Shown here: piece by piece, positions 22,690 through 34,639 of the stretch
How the letters are laid out: the number at the start of each line of letters is the position of its first letter
Numbering within the stretch: the stretch's first letter is position 1
Source: Allium sativum
Lineage: Eukaryota; Streptophyta; Magnoliopsida; Asparagales; Amaryllidaceae
DNA: 64,000 nt
Reading direction: 5' to 3'
NCBI GenBank assembly: GCA_030737875.1
Contig: CM060912.1
Span: forward strand, 203,559,231-203,623,230
Notes under the pieces: generated by a model
What the model was told of the DNA's origin: nothing
The model's input: the letters and a program-made list of their open reading frames with translations, nothing else
Database searches by the model: none
Position numbers and translations under genes: made by a program

Positions 22690-24267
22690 TTTCCAGTATA
22701 ATTCCAACTATTTTCGATAGAACATATTTTTTAAATTGGAAATCAAAAATTGAATTCTATTCAAAATCTATTAATTTTGAACGTTGGAATATTATTGAAA
22801 ATGTGGGAGATATATTGGATAAGAAGAATAAAGTTATCATTGCTCGTGCTATGCATATTATTTATTCTTATCTTAGTGTTGATCAGTTTAAACATATCTC
22901 TCATTGTTCAACTGTGCAGGAAATTTGGAAAACACTCGATGCAACATTTGGAAGAAAAGACAGCAGAAGCTCAAAAGTCAACTCAGGGTCATAATTATGC
23001 TTGACAGAATTTACAGATGATGATAGCATTGAAGACTCAAAAGATGATGAATTTGGTGAAATTCATATTAAAGATTTAGCTGTTATCTGTGATGAATTAA
23101 CTAAACTGTTGATAGCATCCAACGGAAAAATAAAATTCAAAATTATGAAAATCTTGAGTTAATTTGCGAAAATAATGTTTTGGAATTAAAACTTGAAAAC
23201 ATCAGGAAATTTGAAAACTCCGATTGCAAAAATTGTTTCAATTTGAAAACAGAGTTAGTTCATCACAATGAAAATTTTCAGAAGCTTGAAAAAGAAATTA
23301 TGAGTTTAAAAGAAAAAGAGGATGATCTAATTTGTAGAAACAATGCATTGCAAAAGGAGTTAGATAAGTTTAAGACAACTGAAAATTACAAACATGATTT
23401 TGTTAAGAAAGAAAATCAATTGAAAACCGAATTGATTTTGGATGAGCTTGAAAATGAAAAATCTTAAATGCAACAATTGTGCGACTTTTCAAAAGATTTG
23501 TTTGAAATAAAAGAGAATTTCAAAACTCTTGAAAACGAAAATGTGATTTTGAAAAACAATAAGATTATGATTTCTAAAGTAAATCACGATTTGGAAAGTG
23601 AGATTAGAAAATTCAAGGAGTTTGAAAAACTTGATTTTGAAAAGCGCCAACAATTTGAATCAGAGATTTATGAGTCCAGTGCCAAAATTAAATTGCTTGA
23701 GAATGAAAATTTGGTTTTGAAACAAACTGATGTTGAAAAGAGGAAGGTCACTATAAATCGTTGTTCCACTTTAATGCAAGAAAATAGTGATCTTAAATCT
23801 AAAATTCAACTACTTGAATCAACATTGATTAAATTTTCTAAAGGAGTTAAATTGTTGAATATGTTGTTGAAAAATCAGTTTTCTGTTGGAAATAAGAGTG
23901 GACTCGGTTTCGGTAAATTTGATCAAATTGAAAAGTAAAATTTCAATTATTTTAAAAATTCTTCATACAACTTTGAAAACGATCGAATTGAGAATTTAAA
24001 CTATGAAAATCTCATAGGGTTTTTAAAACATAAACAAGATGAGAACTTGATTAGAAACAATCCAATTAATTGAATTTAGATCCCAAAAGACAACAAGATG
24101 AATTCGATTAAGATTAAACGAATTTGGGTTCCTAAAGATACGTTGTTAAATAAAAATGGATTGTTATACAAAAAAGTCTAGGTACCAAAACATTCAAATG
24201 AAGTTAGGAGTGGTTTCACAACTTTTGTTAGACCACCCAATCCTATCAACGATTAGGTACCCGAAGG
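22690..24267 (+). pseudogene. gag remnant with coiled coil (host copia element)
   Basis: The first part encodes a copia gag N-terminus (FLNWKSKIEFYSKS near 22722-22763, then VGDILDKKNK). A region rich in Lys, Glu, Asn and Leu with heptad-like spacing follows at 23180-23467 and, after TAA at 23465-23467, in the same frame to 23938. This is a long coiled coil of the kind seen in gag of some copia lineages. Further on, IWVPKDTLLNKNG and FTTFVRPPNP are the linker motifs found before the protease. The zinc knuckle is not seen and was probably deleted near 22985. The hAT MITE at 24268 and the chromovirus at 24793 cut the frame. Confidence 0.75.
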
Positions 24268-24746
24268 TAGGGGTGAGCCATATTTGGTTCAAACTGAATT
24301 AACCGACTAAACCGGTTCATTTTAGTCGGTTCGGTTTTAAAACTAAATCGGTTTGAATTCAGTTTGTAAAATGAATTTTTTTGGTTATCGGTTTAACCGA
24401 ATTAACCGAACTTTTAATTTATTACCTAATTTTACAATATTTTAGTACTTTATATAATTAGTTTAGCTATATAATATAAAGATATTTATTGCAAATAGAT
24501 CAAATCTTATCATATACATAAATTTTACTATGTAAATTTTTTTCAAACATGAATTTATGTTTTACCTTAAGTGAAATTCATCATTTGAAAAATAAGACAA
24601 CCTTCAAGTTCGGTTAAATCGGTTACCGATCGAATTAACCGATATTAATTCGGTTGGGTTCGGTTCGGTTTGGAAAAATTTCGATTCCAATTCGGTTTGA
24701 GTTTTTTAGCTCCAAACAAACCGAACCGACCGAACGCTCACCCCTA
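24268..24746. mobile_element. hAT-type MITE (479 bp)
   Basis: The termini are TAGGGGTGAGC and its exact complement GCTCACCCCTA, flanked by the perfect 8-bp duplication CCCGAAGG (24260-24267 and 24747-24754). Both arms carry inverted, CGGTT-rich repeats (AACCGGTT, TCGGTTCGG). There is no coding capacity. It inserted into the gag-protease linker of the host copia element. End sequence and 8-bp duplication place it with hAT elements. Confidence 0.93.
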
Positions 24747-26451
24747 CCCGAAGGTAGCTAACGAACAACTTAAAGAGAGATAAAATTCAAGTTGTGACGG
24801 CCCGCCCCGCACCAACCGACATTTACTCCAAAAGTGCGCTGTACACATGTCCAGTCAGCACGGGACGGTCGTCAGAAGAAAAGAAAGAAGGCGAAGAATA
24901 AACCAAGAACCTGTAGAATGTCTCACAGCGCAAGGAACAAAATATAATAATAACATACTTGACATAAAACAGGTGAGACAGTGCATAAGCTGATAACTAA
25001 AACCAACATCAATATCAGAGCAGCGGAAATCCAAATACAGCTTATTACAACTTTCCAAATTTACTATCTCTAAAACAAAGAAAGCTAAAGTAGCAGATGC
25101 ACTACTAATGCCCAAGCAGTGATCTTCAACAACACAGGGAGAATACTATATATATCGTACGTGGAAGCCTCCTGCTCGTCTCCGGATCATCTACCCGCGC
25201 ATCACCATCTAACCTGTCTCTAGTCTGCTCGTGTGAGCACCTAGAGTAATAAGAAGAGACATAAAACTCTGGGTCAGACATAAAGCCTGGTATGAGCAAT
25301 AAGCATCTAGACAGAACAACAACAGGTATACTAAACCATACCTGAACCTGGACCTGCAACCAAAGAGTTAGCACTACATACCGTACAATACTCTAAGGTG
25401 CCACAACAGATAGTGTAAAGAATACGGAGGTGGGGTGTGTATGTCACAATGATGGCAAGCAAATCAAGCATAACATCCATCCTCACATCTCTCACTCAGC
25501 GCGTAAAGCATACGATATCAACCACTGCCAATCACTAGACCCATTGAAGTAATGACGGAGTTCAACTTGTACAACTACTGCTACTACCAAGCTTACCACA
25601 TGGAGTCATGACCAAATCTTTACAAATGACCCCACTTCATTGGTCTATAGCCCTTTAGTCGTACCTAGGCCACTATGGCCCTGAATCCGTTCACGTACCT
25701 CCCATACATAGTGATCCAAAGTCATAGACATCGATAGCTCCTTGGCACACGTCCCGCAGCAAAGCCCAATCATGTAGCCCACTCATTGGTTCCCAACCAG
25801 AACCTGAGTCAAAGCTCCTCATTTGGACTTCCTTTGCATCTCGGGTTTCGATCAAATGGGAGTTGGTCTTCAGAAAAGTCATCGCGTAGTGGTAATAGCC
25901 CACGTACGGTTCGGTTCGGTGCTCCTCGTCTAACTCGGTTCGGTTCGGTGTAACCTTCCAGCTCGGTTCGGTTTGGTGGCCCTAGTCCATGCCTGGATTA
26001 GTGCTCCATCCCTTATCGGTTCGGTTCGGAAGTATAGTGTCCATCCTCTGTTCGGTTCGGTTCGGAAGTATAGTGCCCATCCTCTGTTCGGTCCGGTGGT
26101 TGCTCCCCTCTAGGTTCCCCGATCCGATCCTGTCCTTCTCCATTTGCCCGATCCGATCCCGCTCACTTGCCATGTAACACCCCGAATTTTTAGTTAATAC
26201 TAGAATTCACCAATTACAGGATAAATAATCTCAGATGTGGGAATTAGGGGAAACGGGCTGCGTCATTACGTTCGTCTCGGAAAAATACGCGAAATAGAGT
26301 CCGAGTTTTCGAAAATCGGAGTCCGTATGGCCCAGTTATGGCCCGATGAAGTTTGCAGAAAATTCAAAACTAAAACAGATTTAAAAATTTAAATATTCAG
26401 ATTTGGAATGGGCCAGGCGGGGTCAGGCGGGAAGCTTCCCGCCCAACCCAT

Positions 26452-26517
26452 GTCGACAGGGCTGTCGACAGGCCTGTCGACAGGGGTGTCGACATGCCTG
26501 TCGACTTGCCTGTCGAC
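26452..26517 (+). promoter_or_regulatory. six GTCGAC sites at 12-bp spacing upstream of the LTR TATA box
   Basis: GTCGAC starts at 26452, 26464, 26476, 26488, 26500 and 26512, embedded in CCTGTCGACAGG-like palindromes. The same array is at 34919-34984. A three-copy version with the same spacing is at 12087-12116. Its position about 150 bp upstream of the TATA box suggests an enhancer repeat, but function is inferred. Confidence 0.6.
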
Positions 26518-26669
26518 AGGGTGGCACCGTTCTGTGAACCTGGGTGCACCAGGTTGCACCAGGTTGGGTTTTAGGCTGGCTAGGAGGGCTGGTTCTAGAG
26601 ATTTTCTAAATCTAAGGGTCCTAATCTAATCTAGGGTTAATCTAAGGGCCTAAAACACTCACCTAATCC

Positions 26670-26677
26670 TATAAATA
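26670..26677 (+). promoter_or_regulatory. TATA box of the young chromovirus LTR
   Basis: TATAAATA in the context CCTATAAATAAGACCC is conserved in the solo LTR. The copy in the 3' LTR (about 35150) has TATAAATATGA. Transcription would start about 30 bp downstream, leaving roughly 2.8 kb of LTR in the RNA leader unless it is spliced. Confidence 0.7.
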
Positions 26678-27002
26678 AGACCCCAACCCTACCCTAATTC
26701 ATTCATAATTAAGTCTTGTAACTAAACTATGGCAAAATGAAATTTGAGCATGGCCTCCACTAGTTCATAAAGAAAGTTGCAAGCTAATCCCTCTCTAATC
26801 AACCTCTAATCATCATTATCTTCATAGTTTGCAACTAATTCTACTTCATAAGGTTGCTAATCTTAAGTTTGGTGAGTTTCTATCACTTTAACATCAATTG
26901 TTAAAGTAAGTAGATTGGGTGTAATGAGACTTATGGTCTTAGATGCGGATTAGTGAGTTTGAATCATGTATAATGATATGTTACTCTATGTTGTTCTATG
27001 TT

Positions 27003-27560
27003 TATGCATATTTGTTAAGTTGGTTTATGCATGCTTAATAAGTTAATTTATGCATGTTTAACAAGTTGATATATGCATGTTTAACAAGTGGAGTTATGCA
27101 TAGTTAATGAGTGGAATTATGCATGTTAACAAAGTGAGTTATGCAAGTTAAGTATATGTTTAAATGCAAGTATAATGTGATATGCAAGTTATGCATGCTT
27201 ATGCAAGTGTATGGATGCTTATGCAAGTCATATATATGTTTAAATGCAAGATTTATGTAATATGCAAGTTATGCATGCTTATGCGAGTATATGAATGCTT
27301 ATGCAAGATATGTATATGCTTAAATGACGTGATATGCAAGTTATGCATGTTTATGCAAGTATGTGAATGCTTATGCAAGTATGGGGAAGCTTATGCAAGT
27401 ATGTGAATGCTTATGCAAGTCATGTGTATGCGTAAATGCATGTTTAACATGTTATGCAAGTTATGAGAATACCTACATGCAAGTTCAACATGTTATGCAA
27501 GATATGTGTATGATAATATGCAGGCTCATATGCAACATGTTATGCAAATCATGTGTATGA
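27003..27560 (+). repeat. ATGCAAGT/ATGCATG-type tandem repeats in LTR leader
   Basis: Degenerate 20-30-bp units contain TTATGCATG, TTATGCAAGT and AACATGTTATGCAA. They are homologous in type to 12787-13160 but with different unit phase and copy number. A 20-bp unit present here near 27380 is missing from the 3' LTR copy (around 35830). The ORFs they create are not genes. Confidence 0.85.
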
Positions 27561-29503
27561 TAATATGCAAGTTTGGGTTAAATATAGTTGGGTTAATATA
27601 TGCTCATATATGCAAGTTGACATCCTCTTAACCCATGACAAAGTTCTATGCTAAACCCATAATATTTGTGATGATCTTCCCCTTTATTATGTCATGTAAC
27701 GAGAACGATTTACGTGGGGAACGATGAGGTTGGTAAATATGTTAATAAATGAATGATTGGGTATGATTAAGCATACTATAAAAATAAATTACCATAAGTG
27801 GGAATTTACCTATTGAGTTAGGTCTACCCCATGGGAATTTACCTATTGAGTTAGGTCTACCCATGTTATGGAAAACTTGATATTAATTAGGGATAATTAA
27901 TATAGGGGTGATTAATTAGGTGTAATTAATCGACTAAGACACGAGGTTGGACTCATTTGTAGTGTAAAACTGCCCGGACCCGACCGGCTTAACCAGTTGC
28001 TACAAATGTCAGCCCAATGTGAGAGGTCTTAGCCATAAACTAAATACGTGATTAAGGTAAAGACACGAGGTTAGACTCTGTTATGACGTAAGACTGCCCG
28101 GATTCTACCGGCTTAACCAGGCGGTCATAACAGCCAGTCTAATGTGGGAGGTCTTTATGGGAGATCACGGTCTTAATTAATTAAGAAACACTTAACCATA
28201 GTAGCATGTGGTGGGACATGAGGGGTTAAGTGGGTGCCTTGGGTGGCATGAGGAAATTTTGTGGGTGCCTTGGGTGGCATGAGGAAATCTGGTGGGTTGC
28301 CTTGGGTGGCAATAGAAAATACGATTAGAATACTTAACCAAGTGGAAACATGTAATTAAACATGATTAAAGGGTTAAGTGGGATACACTAGATATTTGAC
28401 AAGCTTAAGTGGGTAGCTTGTGGGGGCCCATTTCAACCAATATCCCAAACGTATCTTTGTGGGCTCGGCCCAAGTCGAGTGACGGGACACGCATATTGGG
28501 CTTGATTATAAGAGGCCAAAACGGGTTAGCGGTGGCAACGCAAGTCCAACGGGTTTCATATGCGTGTGTGGGCCCGGGCTGGTAGATGAGCCGTTGTTGC
28601 ATCGTGTAGATATAAAGCCGTGCACCGTTAGTATTGGGTAGCCACTTTAGGGGAGTGATACACCCCACTGTGGGACCAGCACGGGTATCTACGGTAGGGA
28701 GCCGATCGCTTGGGGAGTAGTGGGTACACCTAATGAAGATAGGGGCAGACGGCACCTATGTAGGGGTACACGAAACTACTGGGTAAGAATTACCGGGTAC
28801 ACCTAGTCGAGATAGGGGCAGACGGCACCAATGTAGTGGGCTAGGGGTACATGAAACTACTGGGGAAATTTTCTAAGTCTTTGGAAGGGATCAACCTTTA
28901 AGTAGGAAGGACTGGTGTGGTGCAGTTAGTAATTATCCTTGGGTGGGTAGATGCGTCCTGATGGTTATCTTAGTTTATCCTAAGTCTACCAAGCTGCTTA
29001 GTGTAGCCATTCATCCCCAGATATTACCGTAGGTCAAGTTTATATCTTCTCTGGTTACTTTAATAGTTGTATTGTTAAAGTTATAGGACTCACTCAGACT
29101 TATGTCTGACCCCGTTGTTTTTATCTTTTTCCCAACCCTCAGGTCCTACGGTGGATCCTAGCGGTAGTAGAGCTTGATCGGATTGCTGTTCCAGTCTTTA
29201 GGAGCTTGGGTAGATGTAAAGCTCCGGTTATCCAGTTATCATTTCTTTTGTTCTGGCTATTGTATGAGAGAGTGGGATTATGTACTTCTTTATTTTGATG
29301 GATATTGTACTTGACTTTTACCGTGGTTTTATGATGTAACCAGACATGTTTATTTCCGCTGTTATGAGATGATGTTTTAAAATTTCAAGTACTATTTATA
29401 TCTGTCTTGTTGTAATTTTTCTGTTCTATATTCACTAAAATACTCCACCGATGCTATGGCATTCCCTTAGTGAGTGACCCTAGCGGGCGTGGGGTGTTAC
29501 ACG

Positions 29504-29515
29504 TGGTATCAGAGC
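29504..29515 (+). other. primer-binding site of the young chromovirus
   Basis: TGGTATCAGAGC (iMet type) lies two bases after the 5' LTR. Confidence 0.93.
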
Positions 29516-29696
29516 AAAGGTTACCGGAACAGATAAAATTTTTAGAAAACTATTTTTCTAAAAACATTTTTGGAAAAGATATTTTCAAAAACATGTCTTT
29601 TAAGAGAAAAGTTTTTGAAAGAAAAGCATAATCCCCAATAGCCATATCTATATCCTTCGAATTCTCCGTTTTGAATCTTTCCTTTTTCGTTTCAGC

Positions 29697-32600
29697 ATGA
29701 CCGAGAATCTTAATCTTCCGGAGGGTGTGACGGTACCAGTATGGTATAGGAGATTGATGGAGGCTAGGGCCACCACTGCGGGTCCAGCAAATATTCCTCC
29801 ACCAACCGTAGCACCCGATCTTCCTCCTCCCCCTCCTCCTCGCACGGATACTTTTGCTAAGACTTGCAAGGAATTTAAAGCTATGGGAGGGAAACCTTTT
29901 CAAGGATCTGAAACCTTTGTGGAGGCTAGAGATTGGCTTAAGGAGGTGGAAGAGTTGATAGATATCTTTGAGATGGAAGAAGGGAAGAAAGTCAAGTTGG
30001 CTGCTTGGTTAATGAAGGGAGAGGCCTCATTCTGGTGGGAGGTTACTAATGGAGAACGCCCCGTTGACTCTTGGGCGGATTTTAAGCAAAGATTTGTGGC
30101 AAAGTTTCTCTCAAGGGCGGAGGAAAACTTGTATATGGAAAGATTCTTGACTCTAAAGCAAGGAAATCTCTCGGTGAAGGAGTATGTTAACAAGTTTAAT
30201 CAATTGGCAAGGTTTGGCCTAGACATGGTGAATACACCGGAGAAGAAGGCTTTGAGGTTCGTGAAAGGCTTGAATGAACCGATGCATGGGTTGGCTATGA
30301 CTCACATCCCTATGGGGGCCACCTTTGAGAAGCTAGTTGACATGGCACTCATGTATGAGGAAGAGAAGGGTCCTAATGCTAATAAGGCACCCGAGAAGAA
30401 GGGAGATCAAAAGAGACCTCAACAACAGCAAAGCAAAGGTGGGAAAGGCAACGGTGGCAAGGGCAAGAAGAAGAAGTGTTTCAATTGTGGGACACCTGGC
30501 CACCTAAGCAAGGATTGTCGCAAGAAGAAGAAAACCGGCTGCTTCCACTGTGGCGAAGCAGGGCACTTAGTGAAGGATTGCCCTAAGAAAGGGCAAAGGA
30601 CGGGATCTACCTCAGGAGGACAGGTGCAAGCTCTTATGGCACCGAGTCAGGCTAGGGGGCAAGTACAGGCTCTCGCGGTTCCGCCAATTCAGGAGAGAGG
30701 TAGAACTATTTCCGTTGAAAGTCTGGTTTTTCTATTTGACCATCCTGTCCGTACATTGTTTGATTCAGGCGCATCGCATTCGTTTATTTCATCATCATTA
30801 GTTGAGTTACTGCACTTAGACACCAGTCTGGTAGATGATCCCTTGGTTGTTTCAAACCCAATTGGGGGCTCCACTTATTTGTCCATGATATGTTTGGGTT
30901 TGAAGATTTCTATACTTAGCATTGAGTTTAGATGTGATGCTTTTGTGTTGGGCTTCACGGGCTATGGGTTGATTTTGGGCATGGACTGGTTATCCAGTAA
31001 TGGTGCCGTTCTTGATTGCGAAAGGAGAGTTGTTAGGCTCATGACCCGCTTGGGTAACACTCTCGAGATTTCTTGTAACCCCAGGGACTCTGTTATGCTA
31101 AGTTATCTTGAATCGCTTGACGCTTCGGTCGAGAGTTTGCAATCTGTTAGAGTGGTCCGGGAATATCCGGATGTGTTTGAGGAGGTGAAGGGTTTACCTC
31201 CGAAGCGGGAGATTGACTTCCGAATATATTTGGTGGATAATGCTAAACCGGTATCTTTACCAGTGCGCCACATGGCTCCTCGTGAGAGGAGGGAACTCCA
31301 TAAGCAAGTAGGGGAGTTGCTTGAGAAGGGGTTCATAAGACGGAGCATATCGGAGTGGGGTGCTCCAGTAGTATTTGCTACGAAGGCGGATGGGTCCCTC
31401 AGACTTTGTGTAGACTATAGAGAACTCAACAAGCTCACAAAGAAGAATAGACACCCATTGCCGAGGATTGATGATCTTTTTGATCAGTTGGTTGGCGCTT
31501 CAGTATTTTCTCAGTTGGACTTGGCCACGGGGTTTCATCAGTTGAGAGTGGCTGAGGATAGCATAGACAAGACTGCCTTTAGGACTCCGGATGGTTTTTA
31601 TGAGTGGCTGGTGATGCCATTTGGGTTGACGAACGCCCCTGCATACTTTGTTGATTTGATGAGTAGGGTGTTCAGGGAGTTCCTTAATAAATTCGTGGTG
31701 GTCTTTGTGGATGATATATTAGTATTTTCTAAGAGTGAAGAAGAGCATGCCCTACATCTTGGGGAAGTGTTGAAGACTCTTCGAGCACATAGCCTTAAGG
31801 CTAAATTTTCTAAATGTCACTTCTGGAGGAAGGAAGTACGATTCTTGGGGCACGTGGTCTCCAAGGAAGGGATAGCTGTGGATCCCGCGAAGGTAGTATC
31901 AATTCAGGATTGGAAGGTTCCGAAGAATGCTACCGAAGTAAGAAGTTTCTTGGGGTTGGCGGGTTATTATAGGAAGTTTATTAAAGACTTCGCGAAGATA
32001 TCAGCCCCATTAACCCGCTTAACAAAGAAGAATCTTGTTTTCACATGGGACGTAGATTGTGATGATGCGTTCCGACGGTTAAAGAGAGCTTTAACCACCG
32101 CTCCAGTTTTAGTGTTGCCAGATGGGAGCAAGCCATTTGTTGTCTATACCGATGCCTGTGGGACAGGACTTGGCGCAGTCTTAATGCAAGAGGGAAGGGT
32201 AATAGCCTATGGTGGAAGGCAGTTGAGGGCACATGAGAAAAATTACCCTACCCATGATCTAGAGCTGGCCGCTATTGTTTTTGCGCTTAAGATTTGGCGC
32301 CATTATCTTCTTGGTGAGAGATTCGAGTTGTTCACTGACCATAAATCTTTGAAGTACTTGTTCTCTCAGAAAGATTTAAACTTAAGACAGCAAAGGTGGA
32401 TGGAGTTCTTAGCATCTTATGATTTCGAGATAGCGTATACCCCTGGCAAGGGTAACGTGGTGGCGGACGCCTTGAGTAGGAAGAGGTTGTCCTTGAGTCC
32501 ATTGTTCGTGGAACGACAAAGCTTGGAATTTATCTCGATGTTTGATTTCAGACCTTCCGTTGATTATGTACCCGGTTTGCTAGCTTCTTTAGAAGTTAGG

Positions 32601-34085
32601 CCTACTCTTTTGGGGCGGATTGGGGAAGCCTAGAGGGACGACCCACAATTGGTTGAGTTGATAGAGAAGCTCATAAGGGGGGAGTCGTCCAACCATTTGA
32701 GTAGGTACACCCTAGATGATAGGGGGTGCTTGCATAGGGACGGTAGACTTTGCATACCGCAAGACGAGGGTTTGAGGAAGGCTATTCTTGATGATGCACA
32801 CCGTTCTAGGATGACCATTCATCCCAGTGGGGATAAGATGTACCAAGACATGAAGAGGGTTTTCTTCTGGGCCGGTATGAAGAGAGATGTGGCCGAGTAT
32901 GTCACTCGATGTTTGGTGTGCCAGCAAGTGAAGGCGGAGCAAAGGAAACCAGGTGGGTTGCTTCACCCATTGGAGGTTCCGCAATGGAAGTGGGATAGCG
33001 TCTCGATGGATTTTATTGACGGGTTACCCAGGTCGAGGAAGGGTAATACAGGAATTTGGGTGGTGGTAGATAGACTTACTAAGAGCGCCCATTTCATACC
33101 TGTGAAGAGCAAGAGGACCGCTCCATGGCTAGCTTCTGTATATCATCGAGAGATAGTTCGATTGCATGGGGTACCCTCTAGCATAGTGAGTGATCGAGAT
33201 CCTATCTTCACTAGCGAATTCTGGAGAAGTTTGCAAGAAGCAGTGGGGACTCAATTGTGTCTGAGCACCGCATATCATCCTCAGACGAACGGCCAGACTG
33301 AGAGGGTGAATCGTGTTCTAGAAGACCTTTTGAGGCTGTGTATCCTAGATTTTGGAGGTACATTGGAAGAGCATCTTCCATTGGTGGAGTTCGCATATAA
33401 TAACAGCTTTCAGTCCAGTATTGGTATGGCTCCTTTCGAAGCTCTCTATGGAAGGCCTTGTCGATCACCTACATGTTGGTGGGAATCTACGGATAAGATC
33501 TTGCTGGGGCCCGATATGGTTAGAGAGACTTCTGAGAAGATTGACTTGATTCGAAGAAGGATGAAAGCAGCGCAGGATAGGCAAAAATCTTATGCGGACA
33601 AGAGAAGGACGGATCTTGAGTTTGAGGTTGGGGATATGGTTTTTGTCAAGGTATCTCCGTTGAGAAATGTTGTTCGCTTCGGATCCGTCGGGAAGTTAGC
33701 ACCAAGGTTTGTTGGGCCGTTTCCTATCAAGGAAAGGATTGGACGGATGGCATATAGGGTGGAGTTGCCCGACAGACTTAGTGGTGTTCATGATGTATTC
33801 CATGTATCACATCTGAGGAAGTGCTTACATGAGACCGCAGAGGTGGTAGAGCCGAGCTTGCTTAGAGATGTAGAGGTTGAGCGTGATGCGACGATTCGAC
33901 GAGCTCCTACTCGCATCCTTGGGTCAGAGACTAGGAAATTGAGGAATCGAGAGGTTCAGCTAGTCAAAGTGCAATGGGGAGAAGATGAGAGCAACGCGAC
34001 TTGGGAGACGGAAGCGAAGATGCGTTCATTGTACCCATTTCTTTTTGAGGGTATGTCTTTACTTTCTCCTTTATCGCTTGTCTAG
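29697..34085 (+). pseudogene. gag-pol polyprotein, single internal stop
   Basis: One frame of about 1460 codons is broken only by TAG at 32631-32633, between RNase H and integrase. The aligned codon in the minus-strand relative is Gln. Domains in order: retrotransposon gag (residues about 60-210, with [11 protein letters not shown]); two CCHC zinc knuckles starting at residues 261 and 282; aspartic protease DSGA at residue 356; RT with FVDD at 670-673; RNase H with [11 protein letters not shown] at about 818; integrase with HxH/CxxC (near 32800-32940), catalytic Asp near 33010 and 33190 and Glu near 33300; chromodomain at about 33900-34060 (KVQWGEDESNATWE). It has all parts for copying and integration. 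The stop would remove integrase unless read through. Confidence 0.95.
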
Positions 34086-34639
34086 TACTTATTTTATCTT
34101 TGGTATGTCCTCTCGTTAGCACCTTTGACCTTTAGATAGGGTAAAACCTATGGTTGAAACATGTGTTTGAGACATGTTATGGTTGATGGATGCAAGTGGA
34201 TGCAAGTGTTTGCTAGTGGTTGCTCGTGGATGCATATACACACACTCTAGACACTAGATCGGCTCAGTCACTTCATATTGCATATTGCATAAAATTGTGT
34301 GTAGGAAAATATATTTATGGATGTATAATGGTTGTGTTATCACATGGATGATGCATTTTGGTGAATGATTGTGCACTCATGTAGATATTGTATGTGTCGA
34401 TAGGGTTTTCACGCATACATAATGGATGCATGGCACTATCATGGTTTGCATATGTTCATACATTAGATAGGGAACATATACACACACTTTTTGCATATGC
34501 TCATACATCATTAGAAATTGTTTTAAGGACAATGGATGCCAGTGGTTAATGGTTTGAGTAGATGGTTGTTTGGATGGTAGGATATGCATTCTCCTTAGCT
34601 TAGAGATTTCGGGGACGAAATCCTTTAAGGAGGGGAGAA
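34086..34639 (+). other. 3' non-coding region and polypurine tract of the young chromovirus
   Basis: About 550 bp lie between the gag-pol stop and the 3' LTR. They include GGATGCAAGTG repeats near 34190-34230 and end in the purine tract AAGGAGGGGAGAA (34627-34639), the plus-strand primer. Confidence 0.85.

Larger units (their letters stand above)
26173..29501 (+). repeat. 5' LTR of the young chromovirus
   Basis: The 3329-bp LTR has TG/CA ends. It contains six GTCGAC sites at exact 12-bp spacing (26452-26517), a TATA box (26670-26677), a GTGAGT donor-like site (26872), ATG-rich tandem repeats (about 27003-27560) and an acceptor-like CCCTCAG (ending 29142). It differs from the 3' LTR by about 15 bp in length, through small repeat-number changes. 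Confidence 0.96.

Noticed and set aside
28405..28755. 116-residue minus ORF, repeated at 36857-37207 and partly at 14316-14551
   Set aside because: It is conserved only because it lies in homologous LTRs. The frame is antisense to LTR transcription and shows no protein domain.
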